Shown: positions 51,820 to 59,907, numbered from the stretch's first letter. The stretch: DNA of 64,000 nt from Nocardia vulneris (GCF_001613425.1 NZ_BDCI01000042.1:169731-233730); one strand, 5' to 3'. Notes: generated by a model from the sequence alone, not told the origin. Numbers and translations are program-made.

Positions 51820-53064
51820 TCAGAACAATTCGTCGAGCAGGCGGTAGTACTCCAGCCGCACGGGATCCGGCTCGGCCAGGCCGTAGGCGGCGAAGAACGC
51901 CGTTACTTCCGCCGCACCGAAATCGTCGCGCAGATCCCGCACCGCCAGCGCGAGATCGCGGTAGCGATCGGCGACGCCGAGCGCGCCGACGTCGAGCAGG
52001 ATCGCGCCTTCGAGCACATTGGGCGGCGTGAAATCACCGTGCGCCACCACGAGATCCGTTTCCGCCGGGCGCTCGGCGAGCAGCCGCTCGAGTACCTGCT
52101 CCGGCGAGGAATCCTGGTTGTCGTCGTCGAAATCGCCGGCGTCGACCAAGCCCTCGATCACCTGCCGGCGGGCCTGCGCCAAGACGAGGTCGAGCCGTCC
52201 GTCGAACGGGCACTCGGCGATCGGGATGCTGTGCAGGGTACGCAGCAGCGTGCCCATGATCGTGCCGACCGAGTCCGCGCCGGTGCCGGATTCGCCGCGC
52301 GCGGCCAGACTCGGCACGCCCGCGTCGGCGAGCACCAGCACGTCCTCGGCGTAGACGGTGCTCTCGGGTAGTCGAATCCCGCGCTCGCGCAACCAGTTCA
52401 GCCGTTGCTGTTCGGCCACCGCGCGCGGTCCCCGCTTCACCCAGTAGGTCCCGTTGACGAACGAGACGCCACCGCTCATCCCTTCGTGCTCGTCGGACCA
52501 GCTCGGCGCCTCGCCGAGCACCGCGGCCACCGCGGGCGGCAGCGAAATCGGCAGCGCGGACAGGGTTTCCAGCGCCACCCTGGTGGATTCGATCTCCTCC
52601 GGATCCCCTTCCGCGATCCGCAGCTCGAGCGCTTCCCGCAGCAGGGTGTGCGCCTCGTCCAGCCGATTCTGTTCGGCCAGCGCCTTGCCGAGATGCTGCA
52701 CGGCGAACGACAACACGTCGGGCGCGGCGGCCCGCGCGTGCGTCACGGCCCGCGTGTACAGCGTCTCCGCGGTCGCCGCGTCGCCCTGGTAGCGGTACAC
52801 GTCGCCCAGATTGATCCACACGGTGATCCGGCGCTGTTCGGTGTCCACGAGTTCCAGCGCGCGATCCAGGTGGTCGAGCGCCTCGGCGTAGCGGCCGAGC
52901 AGCATCGCCTCGATCCCGGTCTGCCGGAACCCCGCGAAATCGACCGGCGCGGCCGCGGCAAGGCGCGCGGCCAGCCGCTCCGGATCCACCGGGATCATCC
53001 GCTGCCGCTCGTCGAACCGATACAGCGGCTCGTCGTGGCCGACCGCCCGGCCGGACACCGTCAC
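51820..53064 (-). CDS. TPR-aminoglycoside 3'-phosphotransferase-like fusion protein
   Basis: A 414-residue two-part protein. Residues about 25-170 are TPR-type repeats (TGIEAMLLGRYAEALDHLDRALELVD, RITVWINLGDVYRYQGDAATAE, LSFAVQHLGKALAEQNRLDEA). Residues about 185-414 match APH(3')-type kinases: GTYWVKRGPRAVAEQQRLNWL, catalytic VVAHGDFTPPN (Asp344), metal-binding LLDVGALGVADRYRDLALAVRDL (Asp358) and YRLLDELF at the end. GTG 53064 overlaps the DUF3046 stop (GTGA). The true substrate is unknown; drug resistance is not shown. The TPR fusion is unusual for APH(3'). Confidence 0.85.
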   Translation of the reverse strand: MTVSGRAVGHDEPLYRFDERQRMIPVDPERLAARLAAAAPVDFAGFRQTGIEAMLLGRYAEALDHLDRALELVDTEQRRITVWINLGDVYRYQGDAATAETLYTRAVTHARAAAPDVLSFAVQHLGKALAEQNRLDEAHTLLREALELRIAEGDPEEIESTRVALETLSALPISLPPAVAAVLGEAPSWSDEHEGMSGGVSFVNGTYWVKRGPRAVAEQQRLNWLRERGIRLPESTVYAEDVLVLADAGVPSLAARGESGTGADSVGTIMGTLLRTLHSIPIAECPFDGRLDLVLAQARRQVIEGLVDAGDFDDDNQDSSPEQVLERLLAERPAETDLVVAHGDFTPPNVLEGAILLDVGALGVADRYRDLALAVRDLRDDFGAAEVTAFFAAYGLAEPDPVRLEYYRLLDELF

Positions 53065-53252
53065 CACCGTCCCCGCGGCACATCGAACTCCGCGCACAGG
53101 GCCCGCCACACATCACGCGGGTCCACGCCCGCTTCGATGGCATCGGCTCCCGTCCGCCCCAGCGATGGGATCACGTGATCGGCCAGCAGGGCGTCACCCC
53201 TGGCCGACCCGAACTCGGTATGCAACAGTTCCTGGAACTCCGTCAACCGCAC
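53061..53252 (-). CDS. DUF3046 protein (Rv2738c-type)
   Basis: A 63-residue protein starting MRLTEFQELLHTEFGSARGD; the end reads GVDPRDVWRALCAEFDVPRGRW, a clear DUF3046 member. In mycobacteria the homologue lies right beside recA; here about 5 kb of other genes intervene. Start GTG 53252. It overlaps the TPR-kinase gene by four bases. Function unknown. Confidence 0.9.
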   Translation of the reverse strand: MRLTEFQELLHTEFGSARGDALLADHVIPSLGRTGADAIEAGVDPRDVWRALCAEFDVPRGRW

Positions 53253-53319
53253 TGTGCCCAAGATACCCGCGCTCGCCCGGCCGTCCCACGGCCCCCGTTC
53301 GCGGCGGCCCGGCACCGCG

Positions 53320-54504
53320 CTATCCGGCCCGCACCCCGTCGAGCACGCGGTGACACAGTTCGACCGGGTCGGCCACCTCGTTCGCCGACTCTGCCGCGGC
53401 CCGCGCGGCAACGGCGAAACTCTCGGTGGACAAGATCTCCAGGACGGCCGCGCGGACCGCTTCCGTGGTCAACGGCCGCACCAGCAGCGAACTGCCTTGG
53501 CGAGCCGCCCGGTTGGCGAGTTCCCATTGGTCGCCGCCGCCGGGAACGGTCACCAGCGGAACCGCCGCCGAGAGCGATTTCGCGAGCAAGCCGTGCCCGC
53601 CGCCGCCCACCACCACCGAGGCGTGGGTGAGCAGTTCGTCCTGACGGCCCAAACCGGCGGTGGCCCAGGCGGGCAGTTCGGCGGGCGGGGTGTCGAGCAT
53701 CGAGATCGCCACGCGGACACCGGCATCGGCGAGCGCGGCCAGGACGGTCTCGACCATGCCGGTCACCCCGGTGTGCGCGGTCGAGGGCGCGACCATCACC
53801 AAAGGGCCGTCCCCCGTGGGTGGTTGGAGAATTTCCGCGGTGGGCTCCCAGAACAGCGGCCCGATGACGTGCGCGTTGTCCGGCCAGTCCGGGCGCGGCA
53901 CCTCCAGCGCGGGCAGCGTCGCGATCAACCGCGCGGCCGGGCCCGGATCGGCGGCGGGCAGCCCGACGCTCTCGCGCGCCTGTTCGCGCTGCCGCAGGCC
54001 GTGCCGGATGTCGCGGGCGGTCATCGTGCGCAGCATGCCGTCGCGCATCCGGCCGCGCAGACCCGTGCCGGGCGCGAGGCCACTTCCGATGGGCGGCAAG
54101 GCTTTCGACGGGAGATACAGCGGGTGCGGGGACAACTCGACCCAGGGCACGCCGAGCCGTTCCGCGGCCATGCCGCCGCCCGCGGTCAGCACGTCGGAGA
54201 CCACCAGCTCCGGGAGCATCGCGCTCAGGTCGGGCAGGATCTCGGTGGAGATATGCGCGGCGCGCTCGTGAATCCGCTGGCCGGCGTCGGTGTCGTCGTC
54301 GGCCGGGCGCGGGGCCAGGCCCTTCAACCGGCGCACCCCGATACCGGCGTCGCGGGCCGCCTCGAACCAGCGCGGACCCGTGAACAGCACCGGTTCGTCG
54401 CCGGCGGCCAGGAAACGCAAGCACAACGCGATGGCGGGAAACGCATGCCCGGGATCGGGCCCCGCGACTACGGCTACTCGCATCGGCCCAGCCTGCCACA
54501 CCAC
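53320..54504 (-). CDS. UGT/MurG-like (GT1) glycosyltransferase, Rv2739c-type
   Basis: A 394-residue two-domain GT-B enzyme. N-terminal MRVAVVAGPDPGHAFPAIALCLRFLAAGDEPVLFTG, C-terminal nucleotide-sugar domain with VVVGGGGHGLLAKSLSAAVPLVTVPGGGDQWELANRAARQG (about 295-335), the GT1 pattern used for natural-product and glycolipid sugars. The middle shows the LSPHPLYLPS acceptor loop. Its neighbour DUF3046 and its strand match the mycobacterial order (Rv2738c-Rv2739c). Acceptor unknown. Confidence 0.9.
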   Translation of the reverse strand: MVWQAGPMRVAVVAGPDPGHAFPAIALCLRFLAAGDEPVLFTGPRWFEAARDAGIGVRRLKGLAPRPADDDTDAGQRIHERAAHISTEILPDLSAMLPELVVSDVLTAGGGMAAERLGVPWVELSPHPLYLPSKALPPIGSGLAPGTGLRGRMRDGMLRTMTARDIRHGLRQREQARESVGLPAADPGPAARLIATLPALEVPRPDWPDNAHVIGPLFWEPTAEILQPPTGDGPLVMVAPSTAHTGVTGMVETVLAALADAGVRVAISMLDTPPAELPAWATAGLGRQDELLTHASVVVGGGGHGLLAKSLSAAVPLVTVPGGGDQWELANRAARQGSSLLVRPLTTEAVRAAVLEILSTESFAVAARAAAESANEVADPVELCHRVLDGVRAG

Positions 54505-54613
54505 ATAACGGCCGGGTCACACCCAGCCCCCACTTGGTCACCTGCTCGACAGCAGAACTTCACGTGACCTCGCACCGCACCGGCGATATGGTCTAGACCA
54601 ATCGAGTGCGGAG

Positions 54614-55174
54614 GTGGGAACGATCGTGCAGGTGTCCACGGTGGACGAACTCATGGTGCTGCTGGCGAACGGCGCGGACGTCTGGGACATGCCGGACCGC
54701 AGCGGCGATCCGGTCGACATCCTCGACCACGACCGGCAATGCGCGGAACTGCTGCGCCTGCACTGCCCGGACGACGAGGAACTCCAGGTCGCCGGGCTGG
54801 TGCACGACATCGGCCACCAGCTCGTCCCCGGCGACGACGCGGGCCATGGGCGCCACGGCGCCGCGGCGATCCGCGGGCTGCTCGGCGCGCGGGTGGCGCG
54901 GCTGGTCGAACTGCACGTCGTCGCGAAACGCTATCTCGCAGCGACAGATTCAGCACATGCCGCGGAGCTGTCGCCGTCCAGCCGCCGCACACTGGTGGCG
55001 CAGGGCGGACCGATGGACGACGCGGAGATCGCGGCGTTCCGCGCCGACCCGGACTTCGAGTCCGCCCTCACACTGCGCCGCGCGGACGACGCCGGAAAGG
55101 TCGTCGGCCTCGCGGTCGCACCGCTGGCGTCCTGGCGTCCGGTGCTCGACCGAGTCGCCGCCCGGCACGGCTAG
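54614..55174 (+). CDS. HD-domain protein (PhnZ-like)
   Basis: A 186-residue HD-fold protein. LQVAGLVHDIGHQLVPGDDAGHG holds the HD dyad and a second His; HxxE-like ELHVVAKRYLAA supplies the remaining ligands. Such domains often hold a di-iron or mono/di-metal centre and cleave phosphonates or phosphoesters; PhnZ-type oxygenases are close in shape. Start GTG 54614 or GTG 54626 (GGAGG is nearer the latter). It is convergent with the PIG-L gene across a palindrome. No phosphonate gene is nearby, so substrate is open. Confidence 0.78.
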   Translation: MGTIVQVSTVDELMVLLANGADVWDMPDRSGDPVDILDHDRQCAELLRLHCPDDEELQVAGLVHDIGHQLVPGDDAGHGRHGAAAIRGLLGARVARLVELHVVAKRYLAATDSAHAAELSPSSRRTLVAQGGPMDDAEIAAFRADPDFESALTLRRADDAGKVVGLAVAPLASWRPVLDRVAARHG

Positions 55175-55184
55175 CCCCTATTCG

Positions 55185-55254
55185 CGCACCACTTCTGTTT
55201 TCCCGCACCCGATTTCGCAGGCCAGAGCGGGTGCGGGAAGTCAGAACGGGTGCG
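55185..55254. repeat. Intergenic palindrome, TTCCCGCAC-type family, copy 2
   Basis: CGCACC-nn-TTCTG-nn-TTCCCGCACCC (55185-55210) pairs with GGGTGCGGGAA-nn-CAGAA-nn-GGTGCG (55229-55254), the best copy of the family. It ends exactly at the PIG-L stop codon (55255) and lies 10 bp after the HD gene, so it likely terminates both convergent genes. Confidence 0.88.
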
Positions 55255-55968
55255 TCAGTGGCCCGCGGCAAAGTAGTACAGTTCGAAGCCGACCGCGTGG
55301 GGGGCCGGAAATCCGTCGATGGGGGCGGTGGCGCGCTCGACGATCGCGCGCACCTGGTCCTCGACCGGTTCGGCGCTGAGCACCTCCAGGTAGCGGCGGT
55401 GCTCGGACAACGACGCCTTCGCCTGATCGACGTGAGCCGAGACGTCCACGGCGTGCGTGGCTTTCGGACCGGCCACCGCGCCCCAGCGCGCCGACCACGG
55501 CGGATCGGTGAGGTCGGGGAAGATCCACTCGTTGCCCGCGTCGGCGATGGCGTCCAGCGCGGCCCGGCCGACGGCCCGATGGTCGGCGCTGTTGGCGAAG
55601 CCGGGCGCCCAGGTGTCGCCGAAGTTGAACAGCACCACCAGTTCCGGTCGATGGCGACGGATCGCTGCCGCCAGGTCGCGCCGCAGCTGTAGGGTTTCCT
55701 CCACCCTGCCGTCCGGATAACCGAGGAACTCGACCTGATGCACGCCGACCGCCGCGGCGGAGGCGATCTCCTCGCCCTCGCGCAACGGGCCCGACTCCGC
55801 GGGTGGCGTTCCGGCGATACCGGCCTCGCCGCTGGTGACCAGGACGTAGCGAATGTCCTTGCCCTGTCCCGTCCACCGGGCCACGGCGGCGGCCGCGCCG
55901 TACTCGATATCGTCGGGATGCGCCACGATCACCAGCCCGCGCTGCCAATCCTCGGGTACCTGCTCCAC
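55255..55968 (-). CDS. PIG-L/LmbE-family deacetylase
   Basis: Zn-dependent N-deacetylase, 237 residues. The AHPDDIEYG motif (about residues 16-24) provides two metal ligands and a downstream NSADHRAVGRAALDAI provides the third His. It resembles MshB/BshB-type and lincomycin-type deacetylases acting on GlcNAc-linked or peptidic small molecules, but nothing local indicates mycothiol synthesis. ATG 55968 follows GTTC rather than a strong ribosome site. Confidence 0.88.
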   Translation of the reverse strand: MEQVPEDWQRGLVIVAHPDDIEYGAAAAVARWTGQGKDIRYVLVTSGEAGIAGTPPAESGPLREGEEIASAAAVGVHQVEFLGYPDGRVEETLQLRRDLAAAIRRHRPELVVLFNFGDTWAPGFANSADHRAVGRAALDAIADAGNEWIFPDLTDPPWSARWGAVAGPKATHAVDVSAHVDQAKASLSEHRRYLEVLSAEPVEDQVRAIVERATAPIDGFPAPHAVGFELYYFAAGH

Positions 55969-56009
55969 TGAACCCCTCTTTCGGATGAGTCAGGCCAGCG
56001 TACGCAAGT

Positions 56010-56047
56010 GGGCCGTGCGCTCCCCCCATCCGGGGAGCGCACGGCCC
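56010..56047. terminator. Long perfect hairpin between PIG-L and small membrane protein genes
   Basis: GGGCCGTGCGCTCCCC, 6-base loop, GGGGAGCGCACGGCCC: a perfect 16-bp stem. It lies about 130 bp beyond the small membrane gene's stop (56180) and 40 bp upstream of the PIG-L start. It can terminate minus-strand transcription or separate the two units. Confidence 0.75.
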
Positions 56048-56179
56048 ATCGGTCGGTCGGCGCGCGACTTCGCTCGCGCTACCCGGTGGCATCCCGGCCA
56101 CACCTGGTTCCGCCGACCTCCGCCCGCGACGTGGCTCCGCAGCGCCCGACGCGCGCTGAAGCCACTGCGCGGCCGGAAA

Positions 56180-56353
56180 CTACAACTTGCTCACGGTGGA
56201 CTTGTCCGAGCCCGCCACCGCCTTGTAGAGCAGGTACAGCCCGAACACGATGGCGCTGATCACCAGGATCGGGAACAGCCCCTTGATCAGCGCACCGATG
56301 ATGGCCAGCGCGATCCAGACGACCGCGACGATACCGATGATTTTCCAAAGCAT
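56180..56353 (-). CDS. Small membrane protein (57 aa)
   Basis: A 57-residue protein with a strong GGAGG site seven bases before ATG 56353. Two hydrophobic segments (IIGIVAVVWIALAIIGALI and FPILVISAIVFGLYLLYKAV) are separated by KGL, then a short basic tail. It resembles small actinobacterial membrane proteins of unknown role. Terminated by the hairpin at 56010. Confidence 0.85.
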   Translation of the reverse strand: MLWKIIGIVAVVWIALAIIGALIKGLFPILVISAIVFGLYLLYKAVAGSDKSTVSKL

Positions 56354-56461
56354 TGCCAGCCTCCGAGGTCTCGTGAACCGCCCCTCCGACGATCCGACAT
56401 GTTCCATGCTGGCACCTCGACACCGAGAAATCACCAGGTCAACGCCGATATCCGGGGAAAA

Positions 56462-57709
56462 TCAGGGTTCACCCTGAGCCCGGATCACCCGTGGGTCGCG
56501 CGTGGCCACCGCGGCGACCGTGGCCGCCGCGAGCGCCACCACCAGCACCGCGGCCAAGGGAGCAGCGCCACCCGTGCCGAAAAGACCCACGAGCGGCGAA
56601 GCCGCCGCGCCGAACAAGAACTGCCCGCCGCCCAGCAGCGCCGACGTGGCGCCGGGCGCGGCACGACCACGCTGCTGCGCGAGGGTGACCACGGCGGGAA
56701 AGAAGACACCGAACGCGGTGAGGGAGAAGAACAGGCAGAACCACGTGACGGCGAGCGAACTGCCGACGGTGACCGAGACGGCGAACAGCACCGCGGACCC
56801 GGCCAGCGCGAGCGCCGAGCTCGCCACCAGAAGTGTTGCCGCGGACCGGCGTTTCACCAGCCGGCCGTACCCGAGGCTGCCCGCCATATTGCCCACGGCG
56901 TTGACGCCGTAGACGAGGCTCGCCGCGGCCGGCGTGAGCCGGTGGACGTCCTGGAAGACGAACGTGGTGCCCGCGATATAGGCGAAAACCGCTGCACCGC
57001 CGAAGGATATGACCAGCACCGGACCCAGGATGTCGCGCCGGGCGAGGAGCTCGGTCATGGCCCGCAAACCCGCGGTGATGCCGCCCGCCGAACGCGCCTG
57101 CGGTGGCCGCGATTCCGGGACCCAGCGCCGCACGCCCACGGCCAGCACCGCGCCGAGCGCGGCGAGCACCACGAACACGGCCCGCCACGGAAACACCAGT
57201 AGCAGTAGCCCTCCGGCCAGCGGCGCGAGAATCGGTGCGGCGGCGGTGATCGCGCCGAGCCTGGCATACACGCCGGCGAGATCTCGATCGGCGAAGAGGT
57301 CGGCGACCACGGCGCGGGCGAGCACGATGCCCGCCGCCCCGCTCACGCCCTGCCCGAATCGGGCGGCATCGAGGACCGTCATCGTCGGCGCCGCCGCACA
57401 GATCACCGAGAACACGACGAAGAAGACTGTGCCGCAGAGCAATACGGGGCGACGGCCGACGGCATCGCTCAGCGGCCCCAGAATCAGTTGACCTACAATG
57501 ATTCCCGCCAGGAAGCCGGTCAACGACAGTTGCGCGGCGGCGGCATCGGCACCCAGCGACGTCGCCAGCTCCGGCAGTCCCGGCACATACATATCCGTCG
57601 CCAACGGTGCCGCACCGCTCAACCCGGCGAGCACCGCCAGGAGCCGAATCCGCTGCCCGGCAGGCAGACTCGTCGAGGGCGACACATCGGTCAGGGCGTG
57701 CCGCGTCAC
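56462..57709 (-). CDS. Bcr/CflA-family drug efflux MFS transporter
   Basis: A 415-residue, 12-TM exporter. LLAVLAGLSGAAPLATDMYVPGLPELATSLG is the Bcr/CflA TM1 signature; motif A reads GPLSDAVGRRPVLLCG and motif C-like GQGVSGAAGIVLARAVVADL follows. GTG 57709 overlaps the MarR stop (GTGA), so the two are one operon with the regulator first. Two palindromes lie before the regulator. Substrate unknown. Confidence 0.92.
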   Translation of the reverse strand: MTRHALTDVSPSTSLPAGQRIRLLAVLAGLSGAAPLATDMYVPGLPELATSLGADAAAAQLSLTGFLAGIIVGQLILGPLSDAVGRRPVLLCGTVFFVVFSVICAAAPTMTVLDAARFGQGVSGAAGIVLARAVVADLFADRDLAGVYARLGAITAAAPILAPLAGGLLLLVFPWRAVFVVLAALGAVLAVGVRRWVPESRPPQARSAGGITAGLRAMTELLARRDILGPVLVISFGGAAVFAYIAGTTFVFQDVHRLTPAAASLVYGVNAVGNMAGSLGYGRLVKRRSAATLLVASSALALAGSAVLFAVSVTVGSSLAVTWFCLFFSLTAFGVFFPAVVTLAQQRGRAAPGATSALLGGGQFLFGAAASPLVGLFGTGGAAPLAAVLVVALAAATVAAVATRDPRVIRAQGEP

Positions 57710-58215
57710 AGCGCGGGCGCCGCCCCGTCGGTCCGGGCGGCCGGTGGCCTGTCGCTGCCGGTTTCGGCGGCGGCCAGCTCGCGCAGCAGATCGGCGGCGA
57801 TGCCGAGCATCGCCCGTTCGGCCTCGGTCAGTGTATGACGCAGCGCGGCGGCCAGCCACGCGTTGCCGTCACGCACGTGCTCCCGCAAGGCTTCCCGGCC
57901 CCGGTCGGTGAGCACGATGTGCTGCTGTCGCGCGTCGGTGTCGCTGCGCGAGCGGCGAATCCGGCCGTGCTCATCGAGTTCGTTCAGCACTCGGGTGAGC
58001 GACTGTGGTTGCAGCCCTTCGATGGCCGCCAATTCGGAGGCGGTGAGCGCGCCGCCGTGTGCGAGGTTCGCCAGCACCGACGCGGCCAGGCGCGGGAGCG
58101 GCCGAGCGCTACCGGGTTGTTCGGCTCGCAGCCGGGTGGCCAATCGCGACACCGCCCACCGCAGCGACTCGGCGACGCGCAGATCGTCCTCGGTGTATTC
58201 ACCCACATCGACCAT
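57706..58215 (-). CDS. MarR-family transcriptional regulator
   Basis: A 169-residue winged-helix repressor: LAASVLANLAHGGALTASELAAIEG and LQPQSLTRVLNELDEHGRIRR form the HTH and IVLTDRGREALREHV the wing. First gene of an operon with a Bcr/CflA exporter, and probably self-regulating at the two palindromes just upstream. The ATG at 58215 lies four bases from the first palindrome. Confidence 0.95.
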   Translation of the reverse strand: MVDVGEYTEDDLRVAESLRWAVSRLATRLRAEQPGSARPLPRLAASVLANLAHGGALTASELAAIEGLQPQSLTRVLNELDEHGRIRRSRSDTDARQQHIVLTDRGREALREHVRDGNAWLAAALRHTLTEAERAMLGIAADLLRELAAAETGSDRPPAARTDGAAPAL

Positions 58216-58219
58216 AGTT

Positions 58220-58235
58220 CCAAGCTAAAGCTTGG
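58220..58235. promoter_or_regulatory. Candidate MarR operator 1
   Basis: CCAAGCTAAAGCTTGG: perfect 6-bp arms, spacer TAAA, directly upstream of the MarR ATG. It shares the core AAGCTAAwGCTT with a second site 55 bp away (58275-58286). Confidence 0.75.
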
Positions 58236-58274
58236 TATCTGCCGCGTCAATGTCGGTGTTTGCGAAAATTTACT

Positions 58275-58286
58275 AAGCTAATGCTT
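58275..58286. promoter_or_regulatory. Candidate MarR operator 2
   Basis: AAGCTAATGCTT: perfect 4-bp arms, spacer TAAT, same core as the site at 58220. Confidence 0.65.
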
Positions 58287-58316
58287 CATTACAGTGAAAT
58301 CAGCCCGCACCTGACA

Positions 58317-58352
58317 ACGAGTGGAGCCCCGGCTACCTCGGGCTCCACTCGT
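58317..58352 (-). terminator. Terminator of the PRC-barrel protein gene
   Basis: ACGAGTGGAGCCC, 10-base loop, GGGCTCCACTCGT: a perfect 13-bp stem starting 14 bp beyond the stop at 58366. It also isolates the MarR operon. Confidence 0.85.
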
Positions 58353-58365
58353 GCCGATCCGGCGG

Positions 58366-59118
58366 CTACCGGTCGCGCCTACGCTGGCGATCCTTGTCGA
58401 TGCCCTCCGCCTCGATCTGCTCCTTGCGGACCGTGCCGGAGACCGTCTCCGAGTCCTCGACCTGATCGACGGCCAGACGGACGCGTTCGACCGGGACGGT
58501 TTCCTTGTTGACGGTCACCCGCTCCTCGTGCAGGGTCACCTCGCGTTCCTGCTCGCCGATGTCGGCCCGGCCCACGGCCGACGGGTCGGTGATCGGCTCG
58601 CGCTCGATCCGGACCTCCTCGTGCGTGGTCGGCACGGTGACGGACTGCTCCTCGGTCACCACGTACTTGTGCAGCCGCGCGGTGCCGACCTCCTCGGTCT
58701 CCTTGCCGACGGCCAGTCGCTCCTCCGAGCGCACCAGGCCCGCGGCCTCGTCGGGGCGCATACCGCCGCGCATCTGCTGCTTGCCGCCCATGTCCCAACC
58801 GGCCCGATTCGGGTCGATGTGGTAGTGCGCGAACAGTTCTCGTTCGGACTCGGCGCTGATCAGCCCGTCGTGATCGAGATGCGGCGCGCTCTTCACCTCC
58901 GACTTCTCCACCCGGACCTGCAACGTCTCCGGGTCGTGCCGCAACTCCGCACCGGCCAGCGGGACCAGCGAGTCGTCGCTGAACATGCCGGTGGAGACGG
59001 CCACCCAGGTCGGCGAGCCGGAGGTGTTGTCGACATAGACCCGCTTGACCTTGCCGATCTTGTCACCGCCCTGATCGAGGACGGCACTTCCGATGAGTTC
59101 TTCCAGCATTCCGGTCAT
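58366..59118 (-). CDS. PRC-barrel/DUF2382 stress-type protein
   Basis: A 250-residue cytoplasmic protein. The N-terminal PRC-barrel (about 8-75: IGSAVLDQGGDKIGKVKRVYVDN, then PTWVAVSTGMF) is followed by a DUF2382 domain (about 130-240) rich in E/R/K with the typical SEERLAVGKETEEVGTARLHKYVVTEEQ and HEERVTVNKETVPVERVRL repeats. Such proteins are common stress-associated genes in actinobacteria and Deinococcus. ATG 59118 is preceded by GGAGG at a longish spacing. Function unknown. Confidence 0.92.
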   Translation of the reverse strand: MTGMLEELIGSAVLDQGGDKIGKVKRVYVDNTSGSPTWVAVSTGMFSDDSLVPLAGAELRHDPETLQVRVEKSEVKSAPHLDHDGLISAESERELFAHYHIDPNRAGWDMGGKQQMRGGMRPDEAAGLVRSEERLAVGKETEEVGTARLHKYVVTEEQSVTVPTTHEEVRIEREPITDPSAVGRADIGEQEREVTLHEERVTVNKETVPVERVRLAVDQVEDSETVSGTVRKEQIEAEGIDKDRQRRRDR

Positions 59119-59198
59119 GGTTCGATTCCTCCGCGTGCATTCGGTGCGGACGCAGGCCGACGGAACACGACCCGGCTGCCGCATTCGATGAAAAATAT

Positions 59199-59366
59199 TC
59201 AGGCACTTGTCTTGTGCTCGGACTGGTCGAGATCGTCGGCGAGGCGCCTGGACCGCCGCGTGCGGCGGACCGGATCTGCGACGTTGCCCCAGGCCAGATA
59301 TCGGCTGATATCGAGCCGCTGCGTGTCCTGGTCGATCGCGGACTTTCGGTAGGCAATATCAAGCAT
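59199..59366 (-). CDS. Small basic protein (55 aa), unrecognised
   Basis: ATG 59366 follows GGAGCAG and encodes MLDIAYRKSAIDQDTQRLDI, a SRYLAWGNVADPVRRTRRS middle and an HKTSA end. The N-terminal half is mixed; the middle is Arg-rich (RRTRRSRRL), followed by an acidic stretch. No membrane segment. It lies 80 bp upstream of the PRC-barrel gene on the same strand and may share its promoter. Too short for most ORF finders; no family known to me. Confidence 0.55.
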   Translation of the reverse strand: MLDIAYRKSAIDQDTQRLDISRYLAWGNVADPVRRTRRSRRLADDLDQSEHKTSA

Positions 59367-59697
59367 TGTCTGCTCCTGCCCTTGTAGTGAAGATTCCCGA
59401 TCTCGTGTCCGAGGTCAGGCCGATCAGCTACACGATGGCAACTACCCGGGTCCGAGGGGCCCAAACACCTCGGCGCAGAATCGGCGATCGACCGGGGGAA
59501 CAGCGACGACGCTGCCGGACGCGCCCGGCGGCGGGACCCGCGCGCACCGCGTGCCGAAGCCCGGGCATACTGCGGGGAACGTCCGCGAACAGCGTCGCTC
59601 GGGACCGTCGGATTCCGCTCTCCCGGCCGTGACCTGGTTCAGTGTACGGTTGTACTCTGATCTTGCGGTAGCGCTCGGTGGAGCGGAAGTCGAAGGG
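59367..59697. other. Intergenic region, no supported gene
   Basis: About 330 bp of divergent promoter sequence. A GTGTACGGTTGTAC element near 59640-59655 holds inverted GTAC words around GGTT and could be a promoter or operator for the gene starting at 59698. Nothing else was seen. Confidence 0.4.
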
Positions 59698-59907
59698 ATG
59701 GTCGGCCGCCTGATGGAAAACGAACTCGCACAAGAACTCGCCGCCGCGGCGCGCAGGCACGGCGGCGCCATCGCAGGCATCGTGGGCGGTGCCGCTCGCA
59801 AGGCGTCCTGGGAAGTACTCGATCTGATGGCCGAGGGCCGCGAGCTGGTGGGGGCCGCACTGCGGGCCCGTGCCGAGGAGTTGCGCCGCCGGGACCGGCT
59901 GCGCTGA
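59698..59907 (+). CDS. Small helical protein (69 aa), unrecognised
   Basis: GAAGGG precedes ATG 59698 (MVGRLMENELAQEL). The protein is all-helical and charged (AARRHGGAIAGIVGGAARKA, WEVLDLMAEGRELVGAAL, RARAEELRRRDRLR). A central GGAIAGIVGG segment is weakly hydrophobic. The open frame reaches back to 59551 but the upstream part is low-complexity. No family recognised. Confidence 0.5.
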   Translation: MVGRLMENELAQELAAAARRHGGAIAGIVGGAARKASWEVLDLMAEGRELVGAALRARAEELRRRDRLR

